Below are positions 32,633-39,811 of a stretch of 64,000 bases of DNA, in pieces; within the stretch, counting starts at the first letter, position 1, and each line of letters starts with the position of its first letter. The stretch is from Amycolatopsis acididurans. Lineage in GTDB: Bacteria > Actinomycetota > Actinomycetes > Mycobacteriales > Pseudonocardiaceae. A model generated the notes under the pieces. That model saw only the letters and a program-made list of their open reading frames with translations, searched no databases and was not told where the DNA came from. A program made the translations under genes and the position numbers. The stretch spans positions 17,481-81,480 of the forward strand of contig NZ_JAAXLS010000028.1 of the NCBI RefSeq assembly GCF_012328925.1, in the 5' to 3' direction.

Positions 32633-33618
32633 CCTGGGACCATCCCCGCGGCTACGCGCCGCTGGACGCGCTTTCGCTGCCGGTGCGCTGGGACCGGCAG
32701 TCGCTGGAGGGCTTCGAGTCGGCCCCTATCGCGGGCCTCGCCGCGGACTACGACCTGATGATCATCGACCACCCGGGCCTCGGGGACGCGGTGGCGGCCG
32801 GAAGCCTGCTGCCGTTCGAGGAACTGCTGGCGCCGGAGGAGCTGGCGTCGTGGCGGTCGTCGTCCGCCGGGGCGTCCTTCGACTCCTACACTGTGGACGG
32901 TCGGCAGTGGGCGCTGCCGATCGACGCGGCGACCCAGGTCGCGGTCACGACCCTGCCCGAAGCGCCCCGCACCTGGGCGCAGGCACGTCAGGTCGACACC
33001 GCGTTGTGCCTCGGCGGCCCGCACGCGCTGCTGACGTTCTGGTCGATCTGCCTCGCGCACGGCGCGACGCCGCCCGAGGTGCCGCGCCCGGTCGGGGTCC
33101 TGGCACTGGAGCTGATGGCGGAGCTGCGAGGCCGCGAACAGTGGTGGCGGCTCAACCCGATCGGCCTGCTGGAGGCGATGGCCTCGGGCGCCGGACCGGC
33201 CTACTGCCCCGTGGTCTACGGCTACGTCGGTTACGCGGACCGCCTGACCTTCGCGGACACACCGACGGTGCACGGCAGGCACGGCAGCGTGCTCGGCGGC
33301 ACCGGCCTGGCCGTCTCGGCGCTGCGCGATGTGAACCGCGCACAGGCCGCGCGGGTTGCGCGGGCACTGATCTCACCGCGCGTCCAGCGGGAGGTGTTCG
33401 TCGCCGCCGGAGGGCAGCCCGCCGACGCCGAAGTCTGGCGCACGAACGGTTTTCACGCCGACACACTGTCCACAATGGAAGATGCCTGGGTGCGGCCGAG
33501 ACGGCAGGGCTACATCAAGTTCCAGACCGAGGCGTCCGCGCTGCTGCGGGAGAACCTCGGCGCGATGCCGCCGCACCGGCTGCTGGCCGAACTGGAGAAC
33601 CTGGGGAGGAACGGATGA
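32617..33618 (+). CDS. Cytosolic solute-binding-protein-like protein
   Basis: A 333-aa protein with the fold pattern of family 1 extracellular sugar-binding proteins but no signal peptide, lipobox or membrane segment. It begins directly with VLRGLTWDHPRGYAPLDAL. Visible family elements are LAADYDLMIIDHPGLGDAVA (the hinge region), a loop like the usual PYAVDAATQVA (here WALPIDAATQVAVTT) and VLGGTGLAVSAL. It lies between CoA-transferase and SDR genes with overlaps at both ends, so it is made with cytosolic enzymes. It may be a ligand-binding chaperone or sensor, or an enzyme evolved from an SBP. No function has been assigned. Confidence 0.8.
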   Translation: MLRGLTWDHPRGYAPLDALSLPVRWDRQSLEGFESAPIAGLAADYDLMIIDHPGLGDAVAAGSLLPFEELLAPEELASWRSSSAGASFDSYTVDGRQWALPIDAATQVAVTTLPEAPRTWAQARQVDTALCLGGPHALLTFWSICLAHGATPPEVPRPVGVLALELMAELRGREQWWRLNPIGLLEAMASGAGPAYCPVVYGYVGYADRLTFADTPTVHGRHGSVLGGTGLAVSALRDVNRAQAARVARALISPRVQREVFVAAGGQPADAEVWRTNGFHADTLSTMEDAWVRPRRQGYIKFQTEASALLRENLGAMPPHRLLAELENLGRNG

Positions 33619-34322
33619 GCGGGGCCGTGGTCACCGGAGCCGGTGGCGCGCTGGGACGCGCGACGGCGATCCGGCTGGCGCAGGACGGGCACAAGGTCAC
33701 CGCGCTGGACGTGGACGAAACGTCACTCGCGGAAACCGCCGAACTGTCCGGGGCGCACCCGGTGGTCGTCGACCTGCGCGACGCCGACGCGCTCACGGCG
33801 GCGATCGAAGCGGTGGAGGATCTCGCAATCCTGGTCAACAATGCCGCGATCTACCCGAGCCGCCCGTTCCTCGACGTGCCGCTGGCCGAGTACGAGGACG
33901 TGATCGCGGTCAACCAGCGCGCGTACTGGGTCGCGGCGCAGGCGGCCGCGCGGCGGATGACCGGGGGTGGCGGGGCGATCGTGAACATCGCGTCGATCAC
34001 GATGCACGGCGGCTGGGCGGACCTCGCGGCGTACGTGAGCACGAAAGGTGCGGCGGCCGCGTTCACGCGGGCGCTCGCGCGGGAACTGGGCCCGTACGAG
34101 ATCCGGGTGAACTGCGTGTCGCCGGGCGCGTTTCCGACGGCCGCCGAGACGATCCACCCGGATCCCGAGGCGTACACGACGTTCGTCATGGACCGGCAGG
34201 CGCTCAAACGACGCGGCACCCCGGCGGAACTCGCGGCCGTGGTCGCGTTCCTCGCCGGTCCCGGCGCGTCTTTCGTGACAGGACAGACGATCGAGGTCAA
34301 CGGCGGATGGGTGATGGCATGA
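33615..34322 (+). CDS. Short-chain dehydrogenase (sugar or keto-deoxy-acid dehydrogenase-like)
   Basis: A 235-aa classical SDR. The NAD(P) motif is VVTGAGGALGRATAIRLA, followed by ILVNNAAIYPSRPF, the Ser in IVNIASITMHGG, and Tyr-Lys in AAYVSTKGAAAAF, then VNCVSPGAFPT and the C-terminal TIEVNGGW. An acidic residue ends the second strand (TALDVDE), suggesting NAD over NADP. Related enzymes oxidise L-fucose or L-rhamnose, or 2-keto-3-deoxy-L-fuconate. ATGA overlaps both neighbours. Confidence 0.9.
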   Translation: MSGAVVTGAGGALGRATAIRLAQDGHKVTALDVDETSLAETAELSGAHPVVVDLRDADALTAAIEAVEDLAILVNNAAIYPSRPFLDVPLAEYEDVIAVNQRAYWVAAQAAARRMTGGGGAIVNIASITMHGGWADLAAYVSTKGAAAAFTRALARELGPYEIRVNCVSPGAFPTAAETIHPDPEAYTTFVMDRQALKRRGTPAELAAVVAFLAGPGASFVTGQTIEVNGGWVMA

Positions 34323-35374
34323 GGCTGGCGGCGTACACAGGCGACCTGGCCGCGGCGGGCGGCGTGCGGCTGGTGACCCTCGGCGACGGTGCCGAGCGCG
34401 GGATCCGGGTGCTGGAGTTCCGCACCGGCAGCGGGCTCGCGTTCGACGTGCTCGTGGACCGGTGCTTCGACATCGGCGCGGCCGAGCACTCCGGGCGGTC
34501 CTTCGGCTGGCGTTCGCCGACCGGATTCCGCAACCCCGGCCTGCACGAACACGGCGACGAGGACGGGTTGTCCTGGCTGCGCTCGTTCTCCGGGCTCATG
34601 GTCACCGGAGGCCTGGACCACACGTTGTTCGGCGGTGCGGTACCGGCGCAGGAGTACCGGTATCCGCCGCGCCCGGTGGTCCGGCACGGCCTGCACGGCC
34701 GGGTCGCGAACATCCCGGCGCGGCTGACCGGCTACGGCGAGCGATGGGACGGCGATCGGTGCGTGCTGTGGGCCGAGGGCGAGGTGCGGCAGGCGGCGGT
34801 GTTCGCGGAGAACCTGACCCTCACCCGCCGCATCGAGGCCGACCTCGGCGGCGACGAGATCCGCGTGACCGACACCGTGCGCAACCCCGGGGTGGACCCG
34901 ATGCCGCACATGTTCCTCTACCACATCAACCTGGGCTGGCCGCTGCTCGACCATGGCAGCCGGTTCGTGGCCCCGGTGCGGGAAACGGTGTGGCGCAGCG
35001 ACAGCGTGGCCGAACAGGGCGTGGACAACCTGGTCATGCCCGAGCCGGTGCCGGGTTTCGTGGAGCAGGTCTACGAGCACGTGCTCGATCGCGACGAGTC
35101 GGGCTGGAGCCGGGCGGCGCTGGTCAACGACAAGCTGGAGCTGGCGGTCAGCGTGTCCTGGGACGCCGAGGCGTTCCCGTGCTTCTTCCAATGGCTGAAC
35201 CTGCGCGCCGGGAACTACGCGGTCGGCCTGGAACCCTCCACACACCACGTGGCGGGTGATCTGGCCGCGCGCGAGGACGGCAGCATGATCCGGCTGGCGG
35301 GCGGCGAGTCGCGGACCTACCGCACCACCTTCCGGGTGCATCGCGGGGCGGCCGCCGTCGCGGAGCTGGGATGA
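34319..35374 (+). CDS. DUF4432 family protein, galactose-mutarotase-like fold
   Basis: A 351-aa protein with the DUF4432 layout of aldose-1-epimerase-like folds: GIRVLEFRTGSGLAFDVLVDR, then LHGRVANIPA, IRVTDTVRNPG, HMFLYHINLGWPL and GNYAVGLEPSTHHV. The His and Glu in the last motifs match catalytic positions of mutarotases. It probably interconverts anomers or acts on a sugar acid feeding the adjacent lactonase and dehydrogenase. It is coupled at both ends by ATGA overlaps. Confidence 0.85.
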   Translation: MRLAAYTGDLAAAGGVRLVTLGDGAERGIRVLEFRTGSGLAFDVLVDRCFDIGAAEHSGRSFGWRSPTGFRNPGLHEHGDEDGLSWLRSFSGLMVTGGLDHTLFGGAVPAQEYRYPPRPVVRHGLHGRVANIPARLTGYGERWDGDRCVLWAEGEVRQAAVFAENLTLTRRIEADLGGDEIRVTDTVRNPGVDPMPHMFLYHINLGWPLLDHGSRFVAPVRETVWRSDSVAEQGVDNLVMPEPVPGFVEQVYEHVLDRDESGWSRAALVNDKLELAVSVSWDAEAFPCFFQWLNLRAGNYAVGLEPSTHHVAGDLAAREDGSMIRLAGGESRTYRTTFRVHRGAAAVAELG

Positions 35375-36207
35375 TCGACGCCCACCACCACCTGTGGCAT
35401 CCGGATTTCCGGCACCAGGCGTGGCTGGCCCGCCCGGAGATGGCGCCGATCAACCGTGCCTTCACCGTCGGCGGCCTCTCGACGGCGGTGCTCGGCCTCG
35501 GCATCGAGCGGACGGTCGTGGTGCAGGCGGTGGACGAGCCGGAGGAGACGCGGCAACTCCTCGCGCTGGCCGAGAATTCGCCGCTGATCGCCGGGGTGGT
35601 GGGCTGGGCGGACCTGACCTGTCCGGAGCTGGCGGCCGAGCTGGCCCGTCCCGGCAAGCTCGTCGGGTTGCGGCACGGCGTGCAGGCCGAGCCCGATCCG
35701 TGGTGGCTCGCGCGGCCCGAGGTCCGCAAGGGACTCGCCACGGTCGCCGAGGCGGGCCTGGTGTTCGACCTGCTGGTCCGACCGCACCAGCTGCCCGCCG
35801 CGCTCGACACGGTACGGGCGCTGCCGCGGCTGACGTTCGTGCTCGATCACCTCGGCAAGCCCGCGATCGCGAGCGGGGAGCTGGAGCCCTGGCTCGGTCA
35901 GATCCGTGCGCTGGCGCGGGAACCGAACGTGTACGCGAAATTTTCGGGTCTCGTCACAGAGGCCGACTGGGCGCGCTGGACCGTCGCGGATCTGCGTCCC
36001 TACGCCGAAGCCGCGCTGGAGGCGTTCGGTCCGGCGCGGCTGATGTTCGGTTCGGACTGGCCCGTCTGTCTGCTCGCGGGCTCCTACGCCCAGGTGCACG
36101 ACGCCGCCCAGCTGCTGACGCCCGGACTGCCGCCGTCCGAACGTCACGCGCTGTTCGGCGGGACGGCGGAACGGGTTTACCGGCTTCGGGCACCCTGGAA
36201 GGTTTAG
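35371..36207 (+). CDS. Amidohydrolase-family sugar lactonase (L-fuconolactonase/rhamnonolactonase-like)
   Basis: A 278-aa amidohydrolase-2 protein. It has the HxH motif MIDAHHHLWHP, LTFVLDHLGKPAI, PNVYAKFSGLVTE and the metal-ligand Asp in LMFGSDWPVCLLA. This is the pattern of L-fucono-1,5-lactonase, L-rhamnono-1,4-lactonase and 2-pyrone-4,6-dicarboxylate lactonase. In this operon it should open a lactone made by a sugar dehydrogenase. It is the last gene of the operon, coupled by ATGA. Confidence 0.9.
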   Translation: MIDAHHHLWHPDFRHQAWLARPEMAPINRAFTVGGLSTAVLGLGIERTVVVQAVDEPEETRQLLALAENSPLIAGVVGWADLTCPELAAELARPGKLVGLRHGVQAEPDPWWLARPEVRKGLATVAEAGLVFDLLVRPHQLPAALDTVRALPRLTFVLDHLGKPAIASGELEPWLGQIRALAREPNVYAKFSGLVTEADWARWTVADLRPYAEAALEAFGPARLMFGSDWPVCLLAGSYAQVHDAAQLLTPGLPPSERHALFGGTAERVYRLRAPWKV

Positions 36208-36261
36208 ACCCATTCGGTGTAACGTCCTCTCAGCCGGTGATCTTGCATGAGGGGAATGCAC

Positions 36262-37740
36262 GTGTCGAACCCGTTGGTGGCGGCGCCCGTCGACTCGACG
36301 ACGGCGGTGTCGGGAGCGCCGATCCTCGAGAGCGCCATGGGCGTCAAGGACAGCATCGAGAGCGGCGACTGGGCCTCGGCGGTACTCGGCGTCGCGGGCA
36401 CCGCGATGGACGCGCTCGGCGCGGTCGCCGACCCGTTCGGCACGATCCTCGCCGCCGGTGTCGGCTGGCTGATGGAGCACGTCGGCCCGCTCAAGGAGGC
36501 GCTCGACGCACTGGCAGGCAACCCGGACGCGGTCGCCGCGCACTCGCAGACCTGGACGAACGTCGCCCAGGAACTCGACAGCATCAGCACCGACCTGACC
36601 GGCCAGGTCACCACCGACGTCGCCGGCTGGACCGGGCCCGGCGCGGACGCCTACCGCAGGCAGGCCGCCGACGTCGCCGCGCTGCTCGGCGCCGCGGGAG
36701 CCGCGTGCCAGGGTGCCGCGAGCGGGGTCTCCACCGCGGGCGAGGTCGTCGCATCGGTGCGCGAGCTGGTACGGGACACGATCGCGGAAGTCGTCGCGCG
36801 CCTGGTCTCGTGGGCGATCCAGGTGATCGCCACGCTCGGGATCGGGCTCACCTGGGTGGTCCCGCAGGTCGTGGCGCTGGTCGCGAAGACGTCCACCCGG
36901 ATCGCGAGCCTGGTCAAGAACCTCACCGGCGCGCTGAAGAAGCTGAGCGAGCTGCTGGGCAAGGCGGGCAAGGTCTTCGGCGACGCGAGCGGGCAGCTGA
37001 AGAAGATCAAGGCGAGCGGCCCGGTCGACTCGTCCACCAAGCCGAACTCGCTGGAGGGCACCCGCGGTCTCGGCGATCCCGGCCCGTCGCGCCCCCGCCC
37101 GCCGCAGGAGGAGCCGTTCGCGCCGAACCAGCCGGCGTACGGCAGCTCCGGCATCCCGGGCAACACGCACGACCACGTGATCTACGGCGACGTGAAGGTG
37201 CCGAAGAAGGGCAAGCCGAAGTTCAGCGGCGGCCACGTGTGGCACGGCGACATCCCCTCGGCTCCGGGCGGCACGCACGGATCCGGCGTCACGGGCTCGT
37301 CCACGTCGACCATCTCGCCGCCGCGGCCCAACGGCGTGTACGACGTGCACAAGCCGACCACCACGAACTCCTCCGGCGGCACGGTCGTCAAGCCGGGCAT
37401 GAGCTCGATGTTCCCGCAGGGGCTCGGCCCGTCGCAGGTACAGGGGCTCGCCAACCAGGCGTGGAACGGCGGCGCACCCAACGGCGGATTCCACGGCACC
37501 AACAGCTGGAGCGGGCAGGCACAGATCCCCTACACGCCGGTGTGGAACCCCGCGGGCGACGCGGGCCTGCCCGCGCACGGCAGCGGTAGCGGCAACCACC
37601 CCAACGCGGGGTCGATCCTGAACATCGGCGGCTACCACAACGGCGGGAGCGCGAGCACGTACTACCCGGACGGCAACAACACCACGCCGCCCGTGCAGCC
37701 GCCACAGGACCCCTTCACCCAAGCCGACATGAAGCCCTGA
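36262..37740 (+). CDS. WXG-type polymorphic toxin with C-terminal EndoU-like nuclease domain
   Basis: A 492-aa secreted-toxin candidate. Residues 1-160 form the helical WXG-like leader common to actinobacterial ESX-associated toxins (ILESAMGVKDSIESGDWASA, VGWLMEHVGPLKEALDAL, WTGPGADAYRRQAADVAAL). A hydrophobic helical region and a Pro-rich linker follow. The C-terminus carries EndoU-like elements in order: NTHDHVIYGDV, FSGGHVWHGD, PNGVYDVHK, SSMFPQGLGPSQV and SWSGQAQIPY. EndoU domains cut RNA. GTG 36262 is chosen because GAGGGGA lies 6 bp upstream. The protein between the helical region and the linker may help membrane passage. The following gene probably encodes its immunity protein. Confidence 0.82.
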   Translation: MSNPLVAAPVDSTTAVSGAPILESAMGVKDSIESGDWASAVLGVAGTAMDALGAVADPFGTILAAGVGWLMEHVGPLKEALDALAGNPDAVAAHSQTWTNVAQELDSISTDLTGQVTTDVAGWTGPGADAYRRQAADVAALLGAAGAACQGAASGVSTAGEVVASVRELVRDTIAEVVARLVSWAIQVIATLGIGLTWVVPQVVALVAKTSTRIASLVKNLTGALKKLSELLGKAGKVFGDASGQLKKIKASGPVDSSTKPNSLEGTRGLGDPGPSRPRPPQEEPFAPNQPAYGSSGIPGNTHDHVIYGDVKVPKKGKPKFSGGHVWHGDIPSAPGGTHGSGVTGSSTSTISPPRPNGVYDVHKPTTTNSSGGTVVKPGMSSMFPQGLGPSQVQGLANQAWNGGAPNGGFHGTNSWSGQAQIPYTPVWNPAGDAGLPAHGSGSGNHPNAGSILNIGGYHNGGSASTYYPDGNNTTPPVQPPQDPFTQADMKP

Positions 37741-37841
37741 CGAGACGAGCCGACGATGGTTTGGGTAGCGGTGCGACGCTGCAGGCCGCCGTCCTCACGG
37801 CATACGGCTCCGCCGCAGACGAAAGACGCATTGGAACCCGC

Positions 37842-38468
37842 ATGAGTTTGTTCGGCGTCGCCGATTCGGTGGCGATGAGTTTCGACGAGCACCGCCGGTT
37901 GCGCATCGTCGCGCCTGAGCAGTACCTGCCGCTCGCGGCGTGGCTGTACACCGACGTCCAGCCGAACCTGGCGGTGCTCGACGAGCTCGCCGCCGTGCTG
38001 CGCCGGTGCCGGCAGGAGGAACGCAAGTACGTCGGCAACGGCTGCTCGCTGGACTTCGTGAACAATCTGGTGCTGCTGGAAAGCCGGTACGAGACCTGGG
38101 AGCGCGTGGTCGTCCCGCAGTCCGTGTTCTGGCCTGTGCTCAGCGGTTTCCGCCAGTTCCTCGCCAGCACCGCGCATCTGCCGCTGCTCGAGCGCGAGCC
38201 GGACTACCCCGAAGCGCTGCGCATCCGCACCGACGAACACGCCGACGGGGCGCCACGCCCGGCCGTCCTCGATCACACCTACTTCCCGCGCGACTGGTCC
38301 GAGCGCGAGGTGTCCGAGGCCGGCGCGGGCGCCTGGCAGTCGCCGGGATGCCTGCGTGACGAGGCGACGGGCGCGTGGTCGGGCATGTGGCGAGGCTTGG
38401 AGCTGGCCGGCTACTTCGACCTCGCCACCGGCGAGCCGCTCACCTATTTCCCGGTCATCGCACCCTGA
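37842..38468 (+). CDS. Probable immunity protein with an EndoU-like C-terminal half
   Basis: A 208-aa protein directly downstream of the EndoU toxin. The N-terminal part (FDEHRRLRIVAPEQYLPLAA, ERKYVGNGCSLDFVNNLVLL) resembles YacL-type immunity proteins. The C-terminal 65 residues (FPRDWSEREVSEAGAGAW, GAWSGMWRGLELAGYF, TYFPVIAP) mirror the end of EndoU domains: the FP-7-V-6-AW spacing is the same as in the toxin. The catalytic histidines are absent, so it should be inactive as a nuclease and might block the toxin by mimicry. ATG 37842 was chosen as the start. Its end overlaps the GH28 gene by 25 bp. Confidence 0.7.
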   Translation: MSLFGVADSVAMSFDEHRRLRIVAPEQYLPLAAWLYTDVQPNLAVLDELAAVLRRCRQEERKYVGNGCSLDFVNNLVLLESRYETWERVVVPQSVFWPVLSGFRQFLASTAHLPLLEREPDYPEALRIRTDEHADGAPRPAVLDHTYFPRDWSEREVSEAGAGAWQSPGCLRDEATGAWSGMWRGLELAGYFDLATGEPLTYFPVIAP

Positions 38469-39811
38469 TACGGAGCTCCGTTCACGGTGACGTCGCGGAT
38501 CGTCACATCCGTCGTGTTCTGGATCAGCGGCGGGTTGGCCGCCTGCGCGAACGCGAGGTCCCGCAAGTCCACGCCATGCACCGGGGCCGCTTCCACCGCG
38601 CGGATCCGGATCGGGCACTCGCACGGCCCGCGCACCGACCAGTCCCGCGCCACGATGCCGGACACGTCGGCGTAGTTCGTGCCGCCGGTGCCGCCCGAGT
38701 ACTGGAACGTCACCTCGACCGGCACGTACGTCCATGCCGAACAGTCCACATCGGACACGGAGATGTTCCGCATGTACCCGCCGCGGGTGGAGGTCGACTT
38801 CACCGACAGGACAAAGGAGTTGCTCGCCTCGCCCAGCGCGGGATCGAACGGCAGCCGCAAACCCCTGGCGACCACGTCCGACACCCCGCCGCTCATCTCA
38901 CTGCCGATGGCGACCGCGCCCCCGCCGCTGAGGAACACGCAGTCCTCGACCAGGATGTTCCGCGACGGTATGCCGACGCGGCGCCCGTCCTCGTCCCGCC
39001 CGGACTTGATCGCGATGCAGTCGTCGTGCGTGGCGAACGTGACCCGCTGGACGCGCACGTTCTCACAGGAGTCGGGATCGCAGCCGTCGCCGTTGGGTCC
39101 GACGCTCTCGATCCGCACATCCCGGATCGTCACGTCGTCGCAGTACACCGGATGGATCGTCCACATCGGAGAGTTGCGGATCGTCACGCCGGAGATCAGC
39201 ACGGTGCGGCACCGGAACGGCTGCACGAAGCTCGGCCGCAGGTAGTGCCCGTCGCCGAACACGCGCTCGGACACCGGCACGCCCTGCACGCCCATCCGTT
39301 CCAGCGCGGCCCAGTCGTCGCGCTGGTTCGGCATCCCCGGCTGCCATCCGTACTGACCCGAACCGATCCACGGCCACCAGTGCGCGTTGTCGCCCTGCGC
39401 GTCCAGCACGCCCTGCCCGGCGATCGCGATATCGTGCTCGCCGTCGGCGTAGATCAGCGGCGAGTAGTTGTAGACCTCGACACCCTGCCAGCGCGTCAGC
39501 ACCACCGGCAGGTACGCGGCGGGGTCCGTGCTGAACAGCAGCGTCGCCCCGGCCTCGAGATGCAGTTCGACACCGCTGCGCAACCGGATCGCGCCAGTGT
39601 GCCACCGTCCACCCGGGACGATGACCCGGCCGCCCCCGGCGGCACTGCGCGCGGCGATCGCGTCGTTGATCGCGCGCGTGCAGTCGCCGCCGGGAACGGC
39701 GCCGAAGTCGGTGATGGTGACCTCCGGGGCGGCGGCCGCCCGGCCGGCGAGCAACGGCACGGTGCCGAGCACGCCGAGACCGAGCGCCGCGCGCCGGGAC
39801 CACTGCCTCAT
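38444..39811 (-). CDS. Secreted GH28 polygalacturonase-like enzyme
   Basis: A 455-aa exported pectinase with a Tat-like signal (SRRAALGLGVLG) and AAA-PE cleavage site. The parallel beta-helix active site of family GH28 is clear: GPNGDGCDPDSCENV, HDDCIAIKSGRDEDGR and GGGAVAIGSEMSGGV. These supply the catalytic Asp trio, His and Lys. It likely hydrolyses galacturonan or rhamnogalacturonan outside the cell. ATG 39811 overlaps the GH95 stop (ATGA), so the two secreted enzymes are made together. Its 3-prime end overlaps the immunity gene on the opposite strand. Confidence 0.93.
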   Translation of the reverse strand: MRQWSRRAALGLGVLGTVPLLAGRAAAAPEVTITDFGAVPGGDCTRAINDAIAARSAAGGGRVIVPGGRWHTGAIRLRSGVELHLEAGATLLFSTDPAAYLPVVLTRWQGVEVYNYSPLIYADGEHDIAIAGQGVLDAQGDNAHWWPWIGSGQYGWQPGMPNQRDDWAALERMGVQGVPVSERVFGDGHYLRPSFVQPFRCRTVLISGVTIRNSPMWTIHPVYCDDVTIRDVRIESVGPNGDGCDPDSCENVRVQRVTFATHDDCIAIKSGRDEDGRRVGIPSRNILVEDCVFLSGGGAVAIGSEMSGGVSDVVARGLRLPFDPALGEASNSFVLSVKSTSTRGGYMRNISVSDVDCSAWTYVPVEVTFQYSGGTGGTNYADVSGIVARDWSVRGPCECPIRIRAVEAAPVHGVDLRDLAFAQAANPPLIQNTTDVTIRDVTVNGAPYQGAMTGK

